64,000 nucleotides of DNA from Nitrospirota bacterium (GCA_021789215.1 JAJYJS010000004.1:62001-126000), one strand, 5' to 3'; counted from the first letter of the stretch, positions 1-9,626 are shown. The notes: generated by a model not told the origin, from the letters alone. Made by a program: numbers and translations.

Positions 1-581
1 TTCCCCCGCTCAAACGCCTTATTGCTGACAAGCGATGGGTCGGCCCCTTCGAGCACTCCGCCGGACTCTATCCGCTCCAGGTCCGCCGCGTCTCCAAGCC
101 CCTGCCCGACCGCCCACCTTGCCCCCTCGACCATCACCTTTTTAAGGTCCTCGGCCCCGAACCTGAGCTTGCCCTTGGAGCCCACCCCGGAGGGTATCTC
201 CTGATAGAGCATCGCCACAAGCTCCCTTAAACGCGGCATTACGTCTTCCCGCCTCAGATTGCTCCGGAGCAGGCGCACGCCGCAGTTGATGTCATATCCG
301 ACGCCGCCCGGCGATATTATCCCGTCTTCCAGCCTGAATGCCGCAACCCCTCCGATGGCGAACCCGTAGCCCATGTGTATGTCCGGCATGGCCATGGACG
401 CCTTCACAATGCCCGGCAGCATGGCCACGTTTACCACCTGCTGTATGGATTTTTCCTCCAGCCCGGCCTCAAGCATCTCATCCAGGTAGATGACGCCCTT
501 CACCCTCATGCCGGGCTGATATGTCTGCGGTATTTCAAGCTTGTATTCGTTTATCCTTTTTATCGCGGTCTGCACAGCCAT
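1..581 (-). CDS. rtcB: RNA-splicing ligase RtcB, N-terminal part (runs off left edge)
   Basis: Reverse-strand translation from 581 gives MAVQTAIKRINEYKLEIPQTYQPGMRVKGVIY...AIGGVAAFRLEDGIISPGG.GYDINCGVRLLRSNL, typical of RtcB; followed by archease upstream. Confidence 0.9.
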   Translation of the reverse strand, partial: MAVQTAIKRINEYKLEIPQTYQPGMRVKGVIYLDEMLEAGLEEKSIQQVVNVAMLPGIVKASMAMPDIHMGYGFAIGGVAAFRLEDGIISPGGVGYDINCGVRLLRSNLRREDVMPRLRELVAMLYQEIPSGVGSKGKLRFGAEDLKKVMVEGARWAVGQGLGDAADLERIESGGVLEGADPSLVSNKAFERG

Positions 582-596
582 CCCGCACACCTCTTT

Positions 597-1010
597 TCAG
601 ATATCAAAGATTACTTCCATGCGCCACTTGCCGTCCGTGTTCTCCACCTTCAGATTATGGAACGTGGCGGCCTTTATAAGCAGCCCCCTTGCGTGCCTTC
701 CGGGGTCGAAGGTCTCGCCATACACGGTGGCGCGTATCCTGTCCCCGCCAAGTCCGTCAATTTTAACCCTTTTCGCTATAAAACCGTATGCGTCGAACCT
801 GAAAACAAGCTCGTTAAGGAATCCCACGAGAAGGCCCTCCAGGGTATCGTTCTCGTATGTTATGGCCTGGGACTCTTTTTCCTCGACCTTGTCCAGGTCC
901 GTAATGAGGCTGAACATCCCCATTGCCGCGGAGGCAAAGGCGTCCTCCGCGCTTCCAGCCGCCACCCGTATCCCGGCGTCGCCTGATACGTCCAAGACCT
1001 CGTATCCCAT
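597..1010 (-). CDS. Archease (RtcB cofactor protein)
   Basis: 137 aa ORF with archease-like sequence (GDAGIRVAAGSAEDAFASAAMGMFSLITD), next to rtcB. Confidence 0.85.
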   Translation of the reverse strand: MGYEVLDVSGDAGIRVAAGSAEDAFASAAMGMFSLITDLDKVEEKESQAITYENDTLEGLLVGFLNELVFRFDAYGFIAKRVKIDGLGGDRIRATVYGETFDPGRHARGLLIKAATFHNLKVENTDGKWRMEVIFDI

Positions 1011-1061
1011 AATGTTAAACTATCATGCGTGTATATGGCGGTCAAGGAAAGGGGCCTCGGA

Positions 1062-1090
1062 TTGACTTGGCGCGGCCTTTCTGTTATTTT
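1062..1090 (+). promoter_or_regulatory. sigma70-like promoter TTGACT-17-TATTTT
   Basis: TTGACT at 1062-1067, 17 bp spacer, TATTTT at 1085-1090, immediately before the riboswitch-like leader. Confidence 0.6.
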
Positions 1091-1094
1091 TAGT

Positions 1095-1187
1095 GAGGCA
1101 ATGGGGTTCGCCTTGGACCGCTCCGGCAATTTTTTAACCGGGGCTGATACTCCTACTCTCCGGCCGAAGGGGGAGTAGGTTTTTTTA
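1095..1187 (+). promoter_or_regulatory. Fluoride (crcB-motif) riboswitch-like leader with intrinsic terminator
   Basis: GAGGCAATGGGGTTCGCCTTGGACCGC...AACCGGGGCTGATACTCCTAC matches the remembered crcB-motif conserved blocks; then hairpin CCTACTCTCC/GGGGGAGTAGG and T7. Confidence 0.75.
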
Positions 1188-1239
1188 TGCCTGGAAAAGA
1201 AAAAAAGGATTAAAAAGAAAAGTGTGAGGAGGATGTGAG

Positions 1240-1662
1240 ATGCTGAGAAGGATGCTCGTCGCCTTCGACGGCTCGCCAAAGTCATACGAGGCCTTTGAAT
1301 ACACGGTGGCCATTGCCGGAGCGTGCAAGCTGCGTTCTGAGATTTTCGTCATCTCGGTGGCGCAGCCTCCGGAACCGATAGACTTCGTGGAAATGGACGA
1401 TATTGTCGAGGCGGCCTCGAAGCATTACGAGGCGCTTCAAAAGGAGCTTGAAGACAAGGCGCACGAAAAAGGCATACACATCCGTTCCAAAATAGCCGTG
1501 GGGCACCCGGCCGACCAGATCGTCAAGTTCGCGAAGGAAAAGCACTGCGACATGATAATCCTGGGGCAGAGGGGCAAGTCCACCATAGAGGGCTGGCTGC
1601 TGGGTTCGGTCTCCAAAAGGGTGGCCTCACACGCCCATTGCGCGGTAACCATAATCAAGTAG
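1240..1662 (+). CDS. Universal stress protein UspA family
   Basis: 140 aa; MLRRMLVAFDGSPKSYEAFEYTVAIA...IILGQRGKSTIEGWLLGSVSKRVASHAHCAVTIIK. Confidence 0.9.
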   Translation: MLRRMLVAFDGSPKSYEAFEYTVAIAGACKLRSEIFVISVAQPPEPIDFVEMDDIVEAASKHYEALQKELEDKAHEKGIHIRSKIAVGHPADQIVKFAKEKHCDMIILGQRGKSTIEGWLLGSVSKRVASHAHCAVTIIK

Positions 1663-1762
1663 GAGAGGTTTTTACCCAGGTTCTGGTGATAGGCGCCTGA
1701 AGTTCCGCAAACCCTCCTGAAAGACAGGTTTACAAACCCCGCTTTTTTGATAAATTTGGGGT

Positions 1763-3163
1763 ATGGTCCTCAAGCGGATCTCGTTCATTGAGCCAAATAC
1801 ACCCGGACGGCACGTCTTCAGCAAGATAAGGATACCGAGGCTGGGGGCGCTGCTGCTGGCCACAATCCTTAAAGAGCGGGGCTACGAGACAAAAGTCTTC
1901 CTTGAAGACCTGGCGGAGCCCGACTGGTCTTATATAGAAAATTCGGACCTGCTGTGCATATCGGCCATCACCAACACCGCCCAGCGCTCCTATATGATAG
2001 GGGCAAAGGCCAGGAAACTGGGCATCCCGGTTATCATGGGAGGGGCGCACCCCTCTTTCATGCCTGAAGAGGCCCTTCAACACTCGGATTACGTCGTCAG
2101 GCAGGAAGGTGACGAAAGCCTTCCCGAGCTTCTGAAATATCTCGAAACAGGCAAGCCGGACATTGCAACCATAGCCGGGGTCTCTTACTGGAAAAACGGC
2201 AGCATCGTCCACAACGAGCCCAGGCCTTTCATCTCCGGGCTGCTCAATGTGCCGATGCCCGATTTCTCGCTGGCGCACGGCTGGAGGCCCGGCGACGTAT
2301 ACCCCGTCTCAAGCTCAAGGGGCTGCCCATTCCAGTGCCGCTTCTGCTCTGTCATCCAGATGTTCGGGAAAAAATACCGCTTCCGCTCGGTTGAGGCAAC
2401 CCTTAAAGACCTCAAGTCCCTGAAAGGCACCGAAAAGAACGTGTTCTTTGTTGACGACAACTTCACGGCCCACAAGCCGAGGGCCAAGGCGATACTCAGG
2501 GGGATGCTGGCCGAGGGCATAAAAATGAGGTGGTCGGCACAGACAAGGGTGGATGTCGCAAAGGACCCCGAGCTGCTGAAACTCCTTGCCGATACGGGGT
2601 GCTCCAAGCTCTTCATCGGATTTGAGTCCATTAATCCAAAAACACTTGAGCTTTACAACAAGAAACAGAACCTGGACGAGATAAAGACCTGCATCCGCGA
2701 GGTGAACTCCTACGGGATAGGCATCCACGGGATGTTCGTGCTGGGGGCGGACACCGACGACGTGGAGACGATAAGGAACACCGCCAAATTCGCGAAGGTG
2801 CTGGGCACAGGCACCCTGCAATTCATGATGCTCACGCCTTATCCGGGAACCCCCGTGTACGCCGAATTCGAATCCCAGGGCAGGCTCCTGCACAAAGACT
2901 GGACAAAGTACGACGGCCTGAACGCGGTATTCCGCCCGGCCCTCATGAGCCCCGAGACCCTTCAAATGGAGACGCTTAAAGGGCTTGCCCGGTTTTATTC
3001 GTGGAAATATATATTCACTCATATGAGGAAGCTCGATTTCTACCACGCGGCAATAGGCATTTACGGCAAGAACTCCGTGCGCCTTGCCCTGAAAAAGGCG
3101 AAGGAATACTTCGCGGAGATGATCAAGACGGCAACCCCGGACGACCTGGGAAGACAAGTCTGA
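1763..3163 (+). CDS. B12-binding-domain radical SAM protein
   Basis: 466 aa; SSRGCPFQCRFCSV radical SAM CxxxCxxC motif, N-terminal B12-binding-like domain. Confidence 0.9.
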   Translation: MVLKRISFIEPNTPGRHVFSKIRIPRLGALLLATILKERGYETKVFLEDLAEPDWSYIENSDLLCISAITNTAQRSYMIGAKARKLGIPVIMGGAHPSFMPEEALQHSDYVVRQEGDESLPELLKYLETGKPDIATIAGVSYWKNGSIVHNEPRPFISGLLNVPMPDFSLAHGWRPGDVYPVSSSRGCPFQCRFCSVIQMFGKKYRFRSVEATLKDLKSLKGTEKNVFFVDDNFTAHKPRAKAILRGMLAEGIKMRWSAQTRVDVAKDPELLKLLADTGCSKLFIGFESINPKTLELYNKKQNLDEIKTCIREVNSYGIGIHGMFVLGADTDDVETIRNTAKFAKVLGTGTLQFMMLTPYPGTPVYAEFESQGRLLHKDWTKYDGLNAVFRPALMSPETLQMETLKGLARFYSWKYIFTHMRKLDFYHAAIGIYGKNSVRLALKKAKEYFAEMIKTATPDDLGRQV

Positions 3164-3182
3164 TTGAAATGAAATTTCGACC

Positions 3183-3206
3183 TTCCCTGCGGCAAGCCGC
3201 AGGGAA
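3183..3206. terminator. Hairpin between convergent genes (radical SAM / ssrA)
   Basis: TTCCCTGCGGCAAGCCGCAGGGAA perfect inverted repeat. Confidence 0.5.
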
Positions 3207-3226
3207 TCCAATGTGAGGAATTTTTT

Positions 3227-3573
3227 TGGTGGAGGCGGCGGGAGTCGAACCCGCGTCCGAAAGCACTACTCTCAAGCCTCTACATGCTTAGGCCATTTAT
3301 TTGAGTCTCGGCAAGCGCCATGCGAATAGCCGCGCCCGGCGCACGCCCATCCCCCGTTTGGTTTTCGTCTTCCGTCAGAGGGCCCTCCGGAAGCTTATCC
3401 TGCTGCTTGCGTCCTGCCGGGCCGCAGGCGCACCCGGAAAGACGTGCTGCTTTAATTAAGCAGCGAGTGCCAGTTCGTTGTTGGCGTTTGTAAGTGTTCC
3501 ACCTTTTTACGTGGTGATGGAGCCACGGCATGCCACCTGAGCCTCATAACCCCCGTCGAGACCTTTCGCCCCC
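3227..3573 (-). ncRNA. ssrA: tmRNA
   Basis: Reverse strand GGGGGCGAAAGGTCTCGACGGGGG... to ...GGGTTCGACTCCCGCCGCCTCCACCA; acceptor stem GGGGGCG/CGCCTCC, T-arm, encoded CCA; tag ORF ending ANNELALAA-TAA. Confidence 0.95.
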
Positions 3574-4034
3574 TAACGACGGCCTTTGATGGCCCGCTCT
3601 ATCTGGCGGTTGGCCTCCTTTTCCCTGATGGCCTCCCGCTTGTCAAAGAGCTTTTTGCCCTTCGCAAGAGCTATTTCTATTTTAACATAGGGCCCCTTGA
3701 AATACATCTTGGTGGGGATAAGCGTGTAGCCCCTCTGCGTCATCCTGCCCTTCAGGCGCTCAATCTCCTTCCTGTTGAGGAGGAGCTTCCGGGTCCTGAG
3801 CGGGTCGTGGTTCATGATGTTTCCGTGGCTGTAAGGGCTTATATGGCAGTTAAGGAGGAACACCTCGGAGTCCTTCACTATCACATAGCTGTCCTTCAGG
3901 TTGGCCTTGCCCTCCCTGATGGACTTCACCTCGGTGCCAAGGAGGACGACTCCAGCCTCCAGGGTCTCCTCGATGAAATAATCGTGGTATGCCTTTCTGT
4001 TTTCAGCGACAGGACGCATTGTTAATTTTAGCAC
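3573..4034 (-). CDS. smpB: SsrA-binding protein SmpB
   Basis: 153 aa; [40 protein letters not shown]; next to ssrA. Confidence 0.95.
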   Translation of the reverse strand: MLKLTMRPVAENRKAYHDYFIEETLEAGVVLLGTEVKSIREGKANLKDSYVIVKDSEVFLLNCHISPYSHGNIMNHDPLRTRKLLLNRKEIERLKGRMTQRGYTLIPTKMYFKGPYVKIEIALAKGKKLFDKREAIREKEANRQIERAIKGRR

Positions 4035-4043
4035 AAAGAGGAG

Positions 4044-4070
4044 AAACTCCCCGGCCGGGGGAGTTTTTTT
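4044..4070. terminator. Terminator-like hairpin with T tract
   Basis: AAACTCCCC-ggccg-GGGGAGTTTTTTT. Confidence 0.5.
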
Positions 4071-4094
4071 GAAACTTCCCGCACACGCCTGATG

Positions 4095-4343
4095 CTAATG
4101 CTTTTTGAACTTGTTGTCAAAAAGGCATTTTCTGAAATCGTCTATGTAGGGCTGCAATTCCTTTATCCGCTCCCTGAGCCCGCTCTCGCCGGAGCCGTTC
4201 ATCTTTTTGACGTACATCAGCAGGAGCACGCCAAGCTCCGCGGTCTTGAGTTTCATTTCCTCGATGGAAACGTCGCCTTTCACATAATTGCTGCCCCTTA
4301 ATGCCGCAAACTCCACAAGTCCATCCAAAGCCTTGTCTCTCAT
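4095..4343 (-). CDS. Hypothetical protein
   Basis: 82 aa ORF between smpB and the Fn3 lipoprotein, same strand. Confidence 0.55.
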   Translation of the reverse strand: MRDKALDGLVEFAALRGSNYVKGDVSIEEMKLKTAELGVLLLMYVKKMNGSGESGLRERIKELQPYIDDFRKCLFDNKFKKH

Positions 4344-4556
4344 CTGGACCCTCCCTCTCCCGTAAGATGCCGGTTTTTTCGCTAAAACAGGCTCTTTTTA
4401 TGCGGCTTTTCCAAAGACTTGCGCCTTTTCACCCACCATTTCCACCCACTTTGTTAGTTTATTAACTCCGATACTATCCCATATCAGATAATATGCAATA
4501 TATGTGCCCCTGCCACGGGCACAATACGGCCAGCTAATCATTTAACATAAAAAAAG

Positions 4557-5459
4557 CTATTTGGGAAGGGAAATTTTGACGGGGTCCGATAGAGGCCCTT
4601 CGCTGACAGGCCCGATGGCACTGACCCTGTAAGTGCCCTGTTTCTCTCCTTCGTCCAGGAAGGTGGGGATGGAAGAGTCTGCGATATGGCTTGTACCGGC
4701 GCAGGTCTCCTTATAGATGCGGTAGCCCTTCACCCAAGCTTCCGGGTTGGGTTGCCAGATAAGCCTTACGCCCTCAGGGGTGGGTACCGCATCGAGGCCA
4801 ACGGGTTTGGAGGGCACAAAGTCCTCCGGAGTGACCGTTACCTGTGCCGCTTTCCCCTCGTACACATGGGGGCCGCCAAGCATGGCGGTAACCATGTAGG
4901 TTATCGCCTGATTGGGCATGGGCGCCACCTTAAAGGTGTTACCGCTGACCGGGGCCGGGTTTAAAAGCACCGTTCCGGAGGCGGTTTTCCGATAGACGTT
5001 ATAAATGATGTTTGGCTGGCTTTGCCATGAAAGGGTAATCAATTTGTCCCCTATGGAAAAGCCCGGATTCCCGGGCGGGGCCGGGGGCTCCATCGCCTTT
5101 ATCGAGACCCAGGCTTCATTGCCAAGGACGTTCGTGAATGACCTGGCGCGCACCCTGTAAACATATTTCCGGCCCGGCTCGATCCTGCCGGTATAAACCG
5201 TCGCATTGACTGCCCGGGCTATTACCCTGAAACCCTCTTCATCCTTTTCCCGCTCGATTATGGAGGATTTCACGTTTTTGGTGTTCTCGTAAGCCCATCT
5301 GAGCGTAACATAGTCCTCCCGCTGGATGGCGGAAATGTCCTTTGGCGTGGGGGGCTTTTCGTATTCCTTAAGAGAAAGAGGGGTCCTGTTCCCGCATCCG
5401 GCAAGCAAAAAAAGGACAATTATTAAACCCGCAGCCCCATGGGAAAAATTTTTTTTCAC
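4557..5459 (-). CDS. Lipoprotein with fibronectin type III-like domains
   Basis: LIIVLFLLAGCGN lipobox; Fn3-like repeats (ITLSWQSQPNIIYNVYRK, VRLIWQPNPEAWVKGYRIYKE). Confidence 0.8.
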   Translation of the reverse strand: MKKNFSHGAAGLIIVLFLLAGCGNRTPLSLKEYEKPPTPKDISAIQREDYVTLRWAYENTKNVKSSIIEREKDEEGFRVIARAVNATVYTGRIEPGRKYVYRVRARSFTNVLGNEAWVSIKAMEPPAPPGNPGFSIGDKLITLSWQSQPNIIYNVYRKTASGTVLLNPAPVSGNTFKVAPMPNQAITYMVTAMLGGPHVYEGKAAQVTVTPEDFVPSKPVGLDAVPTPEGVRLIWQPNPEAWVKGYRIYKETCAGTSHIADSSIPTFLDEGEKQGTYRVSAIGPVSEGPLSDPVKISLPK

Positions 5460-6895
5460 CTGCCGGGGGCTTTCCTGTGTTTGCGTATCTGCCTGCTCAC
5501 CTGGGAATAGGCCGTCCCGCCATAGCTCTGCTTGGCGTTTACCGAAGCAGGGGCGGCAAGCACATCGAAGACGTCGGCCTCAAACAGGCGGCTGAAGCCC
5601 TTCAGCTCATCAAGGCCAAGGGCGGTAAGCATCTTGCAATTCTTTATGGCATACAGCACCACCCTGCCGCTTACGCCGTGCGCCTCCCGGAAAGGCATGC
5701 CCTTCCTGACCAGATATTCGGCCAAATCCGTAGCGGTGGAAAAACCCTCCTCGGCGGTGCCCTGAAGCCGCTCTTTTTTGAATCCAATCGCGGGCAGCAT
5801 CTCGGAAAGCACCCCAAGCGCCGCCTTTACCGTATCCACTGTGTCGAACAGGGGCATCTTGTCTTCCTGCAAATCCCTGTTATATGAGAGGGGGAGCCCC
5901 TTCATTATGGTGAGCATGTTCATAAGGTTACCGTAAACACGTCCCGTTTTGCCCCTCACAAGCTCCGCCACATCGGGGTTCTTCTTCTGGGGCATGATGC
6001 TGGAGCCCGTGGCGAAGGCATCAGGAAGCTCTATGAATGAAAATTCCTGGGAGGCCCAGAGGACTATTTCCTCAGAAAACCGTGAAAGGTGCATCATAAC
6101 GAGGGCAGAGGCCGCGATGAACTCTATGACAAAGTCCCTGTCGGAGACGGAATCCATGCTGTTGTCCGAGACGCTCTCGAAATGGAGCAGGTCTGCCACA
6201 AAATGCCTGTCTATCCGCAGGCTGGTGCCGGCCAGGGCGCAGGAGCCAAGCGGCAGGACGTTTATCCTCTTCATGGCGCCGGAAAGCCTTGCCAGGTCCC
6301 TGTCGGCCATCTCGGCATAGGCCAGCAGGTGATGGGACAGCAGCACCGGCTGCGCCCGCTGAAGGTGCGTATAGCCCGGCATTACGGTGTCCGCGTTCTT
6401 TTCGGCCGCCTGCACCAGGGCATCCTTGAAGCGTTTCAGCAGTCCGGTTATATTGGCCGCCTCCGCCCTCAGATAAAGCCTCAGATCGAGGGCTATCTGG
6501 TCATTCCTGCTCCTTGCGGTGTGGAGTTTGCCCCCGGCGGGGCCGATCCGTTCCGTAAGGGCGGACTCTATGTTCATGTGGATGTCCTCAAGCTCACGCC
6601 TGAAACTGAACCTGCCGGCCTCGATGTCATCGGCTATCTCACAAAGGCCCTTGGCGATGAGAGAGGCGTCTTTTTTTGAGATTATGCCCTGGCGGCCAAG
6701 CATTTTTGCATGGGCGATGCTGCCTTCAATGTCGTACTTCCAGAGCCTCCAGTCAAAGGAGATGGATTCGGTGAAGGCCTCCACAACGCCGGAGGTCCTT
6801 TCGGTAAACCTGCCGCCCCAGAGTTTTTTCCCGGCGGCGCCGCCGCCCTTCTTACCGGGTTTTTTCCTTTCTTTTTCTTTTCTTTTTGCAGGCAT
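5456..6895 (-). CDS. argH: Argininosuccinate lyase
   Basis: 479 aa; LWGGRFTERTSGVVEAFTESI, TGSSIMPQKKNPDVAELVRGKTGRVYG signature. Confidence 0.95.
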   Translation of the reverse strand: MPAKRKEKERKKPGKKGGGAAGKKLWGGRFTERTSGVVEAFTESISFDWRLWKYDIEGSIAHAKMLGRQGIISKKDASLIAKGLCEIADDIEAGRFSFRRELEDIHMNIESALTERIGPAGGKLHTARSRNDQIALDLRLYLRAEAANITGLLKRFKDALVQAAEKNADTVMPGYTHLQRAQPVLLSHHLLAYAEMADRDLARLSGAMKRINVLPLGSCALAGTSLRIDRHFVADLLHFESVSDNSMDSVSDRDFVIEFIAASALVMMHLSRFSEEIVLWASQEFSFIELPDAFATGSSIMPQKKNPDVAELVRGKTGRVYGNLMNMLTIMKGLPLSYNRDLQEDKMPLFDTVDTVKAALGVLSEMLPAIGFKKERLQGTAEEGFSTATDLAEYLVRKGMPFREAHGVSGRVVLYAIKNCKMLTALGLDELKGFSRLFEADVFDVLAAPASVNAKQSYGGTAYSQVSRQIRKHRKAPGR

Positions 6896-6928
6896 GATGG
6901 AAAGGATAAAATTTTACCGGCTGAATGG

Positions 6929-8284
6929 TCAAGCGCTTATATCGACAGCGCCTATCAGGATGGATGGCGAGCCGGTCTGGCCGTAAAACCTCAGGTCGTT
7001 TCCAACCGCCTCAACTTTACCGAAGAGGTCAAGGATATTTCCGGAGATAATGGCCTCCTTGACGGGGCGGGACAGCTTCCCGTTTTCTATGAGGAGCCCG
7101 GATATGCCCACGGAGAACTCCCCCGAAACCGGGTTTATCGTGTGCATGCCCATCGCCTCTATCACATAAATGCCTTTACCGGCCCTGGAGATAAGCTCGT
7201 CGCGCCCGAAATTCCTCCCATCGTGCGCGCCGAGAAAGAAGTTAAGCGGCTCAACTACCGGAGGCGAGGAAATCGACGGCTTCAATCCGTTTCCGGTGGA
7301 TTTTGTCCCGTCCTTGGCCGCGGTATAGGAGTTGTGCATGTACCCCTTGAGCACCCCGCCCTCTATAAGCACCTTTCTCCCGGCGGGCACGCCCTCATCG
7401 TCAAAGGGCCTTGTGCCAAGAGCATGGGACAGGAGGCCGTCGTCTATAATGTCCAGGTTTTTATGTATTACACTCTGGCCGGTCCTGCCCTTGAGCATGG
7501 ACTTGCCTTTCTGGACGGATTCCGCGGAGAGCATGGAGGCGAAGACGCCAAGAAACTCCGCTGCCACTCCGCTGTCCAGCACGACAAGGGCCTTCATCGG
7601 GGAGGTCCGGCCGGCCCCGAGCATCATCAACGCCTTTTGGGCGGCCTGCCTTCCTACCTGTTCGAACCGGACATCCGAAAGGAAACAGCCCCCCATGAAG
7701 TCCCATCCCATCTGGGACTCCTTGCCCTCCTCCGCGACGGCCATCAACTGCGCGGAGGCCGATGTCGATTCGAACCCTCCGGAAACGCCGTTTGAGTTCA
7801 CAATAAAGACTTCTTCCGTATTGAAAGAAGCCGTGCATCCGCGCACAAGCTTTATCCTGCCGTCGGATTCCATTGCGGAGCGCTCCATCGAAAGGGCCTT
7901 CTGGAACGCCAGTTCGGGTGTGATCTCTTCTATGAGCCTGTCGTAAATCTCAGGCGTGGGCGGGATGTTTTTTTCCGCGGGGCCGCTGAAAGAAGGGAGT
8001 GTAAAGAAAGGGTCTTCTTCGGTGTAGGCCGCGGCGCCAATCGCGTCCCTTGCCACATCCCGGAAGTCCTCCTGCCGGGTCGAATATGAAAAACCGGACC
8101 TGGAGCCCTTAATCACCCGGACGGAATAGCCGAAATCGCGCGAGGTCTTGACGGCCTCCAGCGCCCCTCCTTTGGATTCGGCGCTTACGCCCTTCCTGAC
8201 CCTTATAAATATTTCGGCCTTTTCAGCGCCCAGCCCAATGGCTTCCTTGAGCGCCAGGGAGGCGAATTCAGTGTCAATCCTCAT
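6929..8284 (-). CDS. TldD/PmbA family metallopeptidase-like protein
   Basis: 451 aa; overall TldD/PmbA pattern, KGIYVIEAMGMHTINPVSGEFSVGISGLLIENGK. Confidence 0.85.
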   Translation of the reverse strand: MRIDTEFASLALKEAIGLGAEKAEIFIRVRKGVSAESKGGALEAVKTSRDFGYSVRVIKGSRSGFSYSTRQEDFRDVARDAIGAAAYTEEDPFFTLPSFSGPAEKNIPPTPEIYDRLIEEITPELAFQKALSMERSAMESDGRIKLVRGCTASFNTEEVFIVNSNGVSGGFESTSASAQLMAVAEEGKESQMGWDFMGGCFLSDVRFEQVGRQAAQKALMMLGAGRTSPMKALVVLDSGVAAEFLGVFASMLSAESVQKGKSMLKGRTGQSVIHKNLDIIDDGLLSHALGTRPFDDEGVPAGRKVLIEGGVLKGYMHNSYTAAKDGTKSTGNGLKPSISSPPVVEPLNFFLGAHDGRNFGRDELISRAGKGIYVIEAMGMHTINPVSGEFSVGISGLLIENGKLSRPVKEAIISGNILDLFGKVEAVGNDLRFYGQTGSPSILIGAVDISA

Positions 8285-8642
8285 AATATGTCGCTGATGC
8301 GGAGTCCGACTCCCATACGGTGACAGCGGAGAGCTGGACCCCGTCGTTTATCTTTCTCTTAAGTGAATCATACACCCATTTCGCTATATTTTCACTCGAC
8401 GGGTTTTTCTCCGTGAACGGGAAAACATCGTTCAGGAACGAATGGTCCAGCGGGGCTATGCACTCGTTCAGTATTTTTTTTAGTTCGTGGAAATCCATTG
8501 CCAGGTCTATATCATTGAGCCTGTCGGCTGAGACGTGGACCTGTATCTTCCAGTTGTGGCCGTGGAGTCTTTCGCACTTGCCGCCATATCCCCTGAGCTG
8601 GTGGGCCGCCGCGAAAGATGATTCTACCATGAGCTCATACAT
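8274..8642 (-). CDS. queD: 6-pyruvoyl tetrahydropterin synthase / QueD family
   Basis: 122 aa; SFAAAHQLRGYGGKCERLHGHNWKIQVHV, DFHELKKIL, PLDHSFLND. Confidence 0.85.
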   Translation of the reverse strand: MYELMVESSFAAAHQLRGYGGKCERLHGHNWKIQVHVSADRLNDIDLAMDFHELKKILNECIAPLDHSFLNDVFPFTEKNPSSENIAKWVYDSLKRKINDGVQLSAVTVWESDSASATYYED

Positions 8643-8679
8643 TAAATTCAGCTCCTTCTTGTCTTCGGATTAGCTTTTT

Positions 8680-9240
8680 TTAGGTCGATTTCTTGAAAAT
8701 CGCTATGTAGGGCAGGTTCCGGAACCTGTTGGAGTAGTCCAGGCCATAGCCGACCACATATTTATTGGGTATCGAAAAGCCGGCATAGTCAAGCGGGATT
8801 TCCGCTATGCGCCTCTCCTTCTTGTCCAGCAGGGCGCAGATTTTGATGCTTGCCGGACCTCTCTGCATCAGGTGTTCTCTCAGGAAATTGAGGGTCACCC
8901 CCGTGTCGGCTATGTCTTCCACCAGGAGGACGTGCTTGTCCTTTATGTCCTCGCGCAGGTCCTGATGTACCTTCACCTCCCCCGTGGTGTCCGTCTTCAC
9001 ATAACTGGAGCAGGAAACAAAATCCACCTTGAGCGGGACCCGTATATGCCTGACAAGGTCTGCAAAGAACATGAACGCGCCGTTCAGGATGCAGACCGCA
9101 ATAAGCTCCTTTCCGTTATAGTCCTTCGTTATCTTGTCGGCAAGCTCCCTGACCCTCTTTTGTATCTGCTCGACAGTAAGAAGCGGTTTCCCTATGACCA
9201 TGTGAAAACAAATCCCTCCGGGTTGAATTTGAGACTGCAT
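8680..9240 (-). CDS. hpt: Hypoxanthine phosphoribosyltransferase
   Basis: 186 aa; VLLVEDIADTGVTLNFL PRPP motif; IGKPLLTVEQIQKRVRELADKI. Confidence 0.9.
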   Translation of the reverse strand: MQSQIQPGGICFHMVIGKPLLTVEQIQKRVRELADKITKDYNGKELIAVCILNGAFMFFADLVRHIRVPLKVDFVSCSSYVKTDTTGEVKVHQDLREDIKDKHVLLVEDIADTGVTLNFLREHLMQRGPASIKICALLDKKERRIAEIPLDYAGFSIPNKYVVGYGLDYSNRFRNLPYIAIFKKST

Positions 9241-9317
9241 ATATCATAACACACTGTTTATATATATTAAATTTTGAAATTGGGCGAAAAAACCTTTTTG
9301 AAAGGCATAAAAACGGA

Positions 9318-9335
9318 TTCCCGCCTGCGCGGGAA
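9318..9335. repeat. REP-like palindrome
   Basis: TTCCCGC-ctgc-GCGGGAA in an intergenic region. Confidence 0.4.
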
Positions 9336-9361
9336 CGACTGGCTTCAGGCTTTACGATTAT

Positions 9362-9402
9362 AAAAAAAGCAGGGGCATCCCGCGTTTAACGCAGGCTGCC
9401 CC
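9362..9402 (-). terminator. Intrinsic terminator downstream of the DUF2892 gene
   Basis: Reverse strand GGGGCAGCCTGCGTTAAACGCGGGATGCCCC then TGC and T7. Confidence 0.75.
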
Positions 9403-9434
9403 ATATTCATTCGGCAAGGGCCTTTAACCGGGCC

Positions 9435-9626
9435 TTAGCTGCATTTTTTGCAGGTTGAAATGCCAAAGATGGCATAAGGCGGGCACCAGCCCAGAAGCCC
9501 AGTCAGAAGCGGCACAACACCCAGGTACGCCCACAGGGATTTCGGCCCGGCAAAGGCCAGGGAAAGGATGCCGATTCCCGCGATGACCCTTATTGCCCTC
9601 TCAGCCGGTCCTATGTTCTTCTTCAT
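9435..9626 (-). CDS. DUF2892-like inner membrane protein
   Basis: 63 aa; KNIGPAERAIRVIAGIGILSLAF...WCPPYAIFGISTCKKC. Confidence 0.85.
   Translation of the reverse strand: MKKNIGPAERAIRVIAGIGILSLAFAGPKSLWAYLGVVPLLTGLLGWCPPYAIFGISTCKKCS

Noticed and set aside
4415-4450. Two GTGGG blocks upstream of the 82-aa gene as an MraZ-type operator
   Set aside because: Spacing does not fit the MraZ box arrangement and no mraZ/mraW gene is nearby
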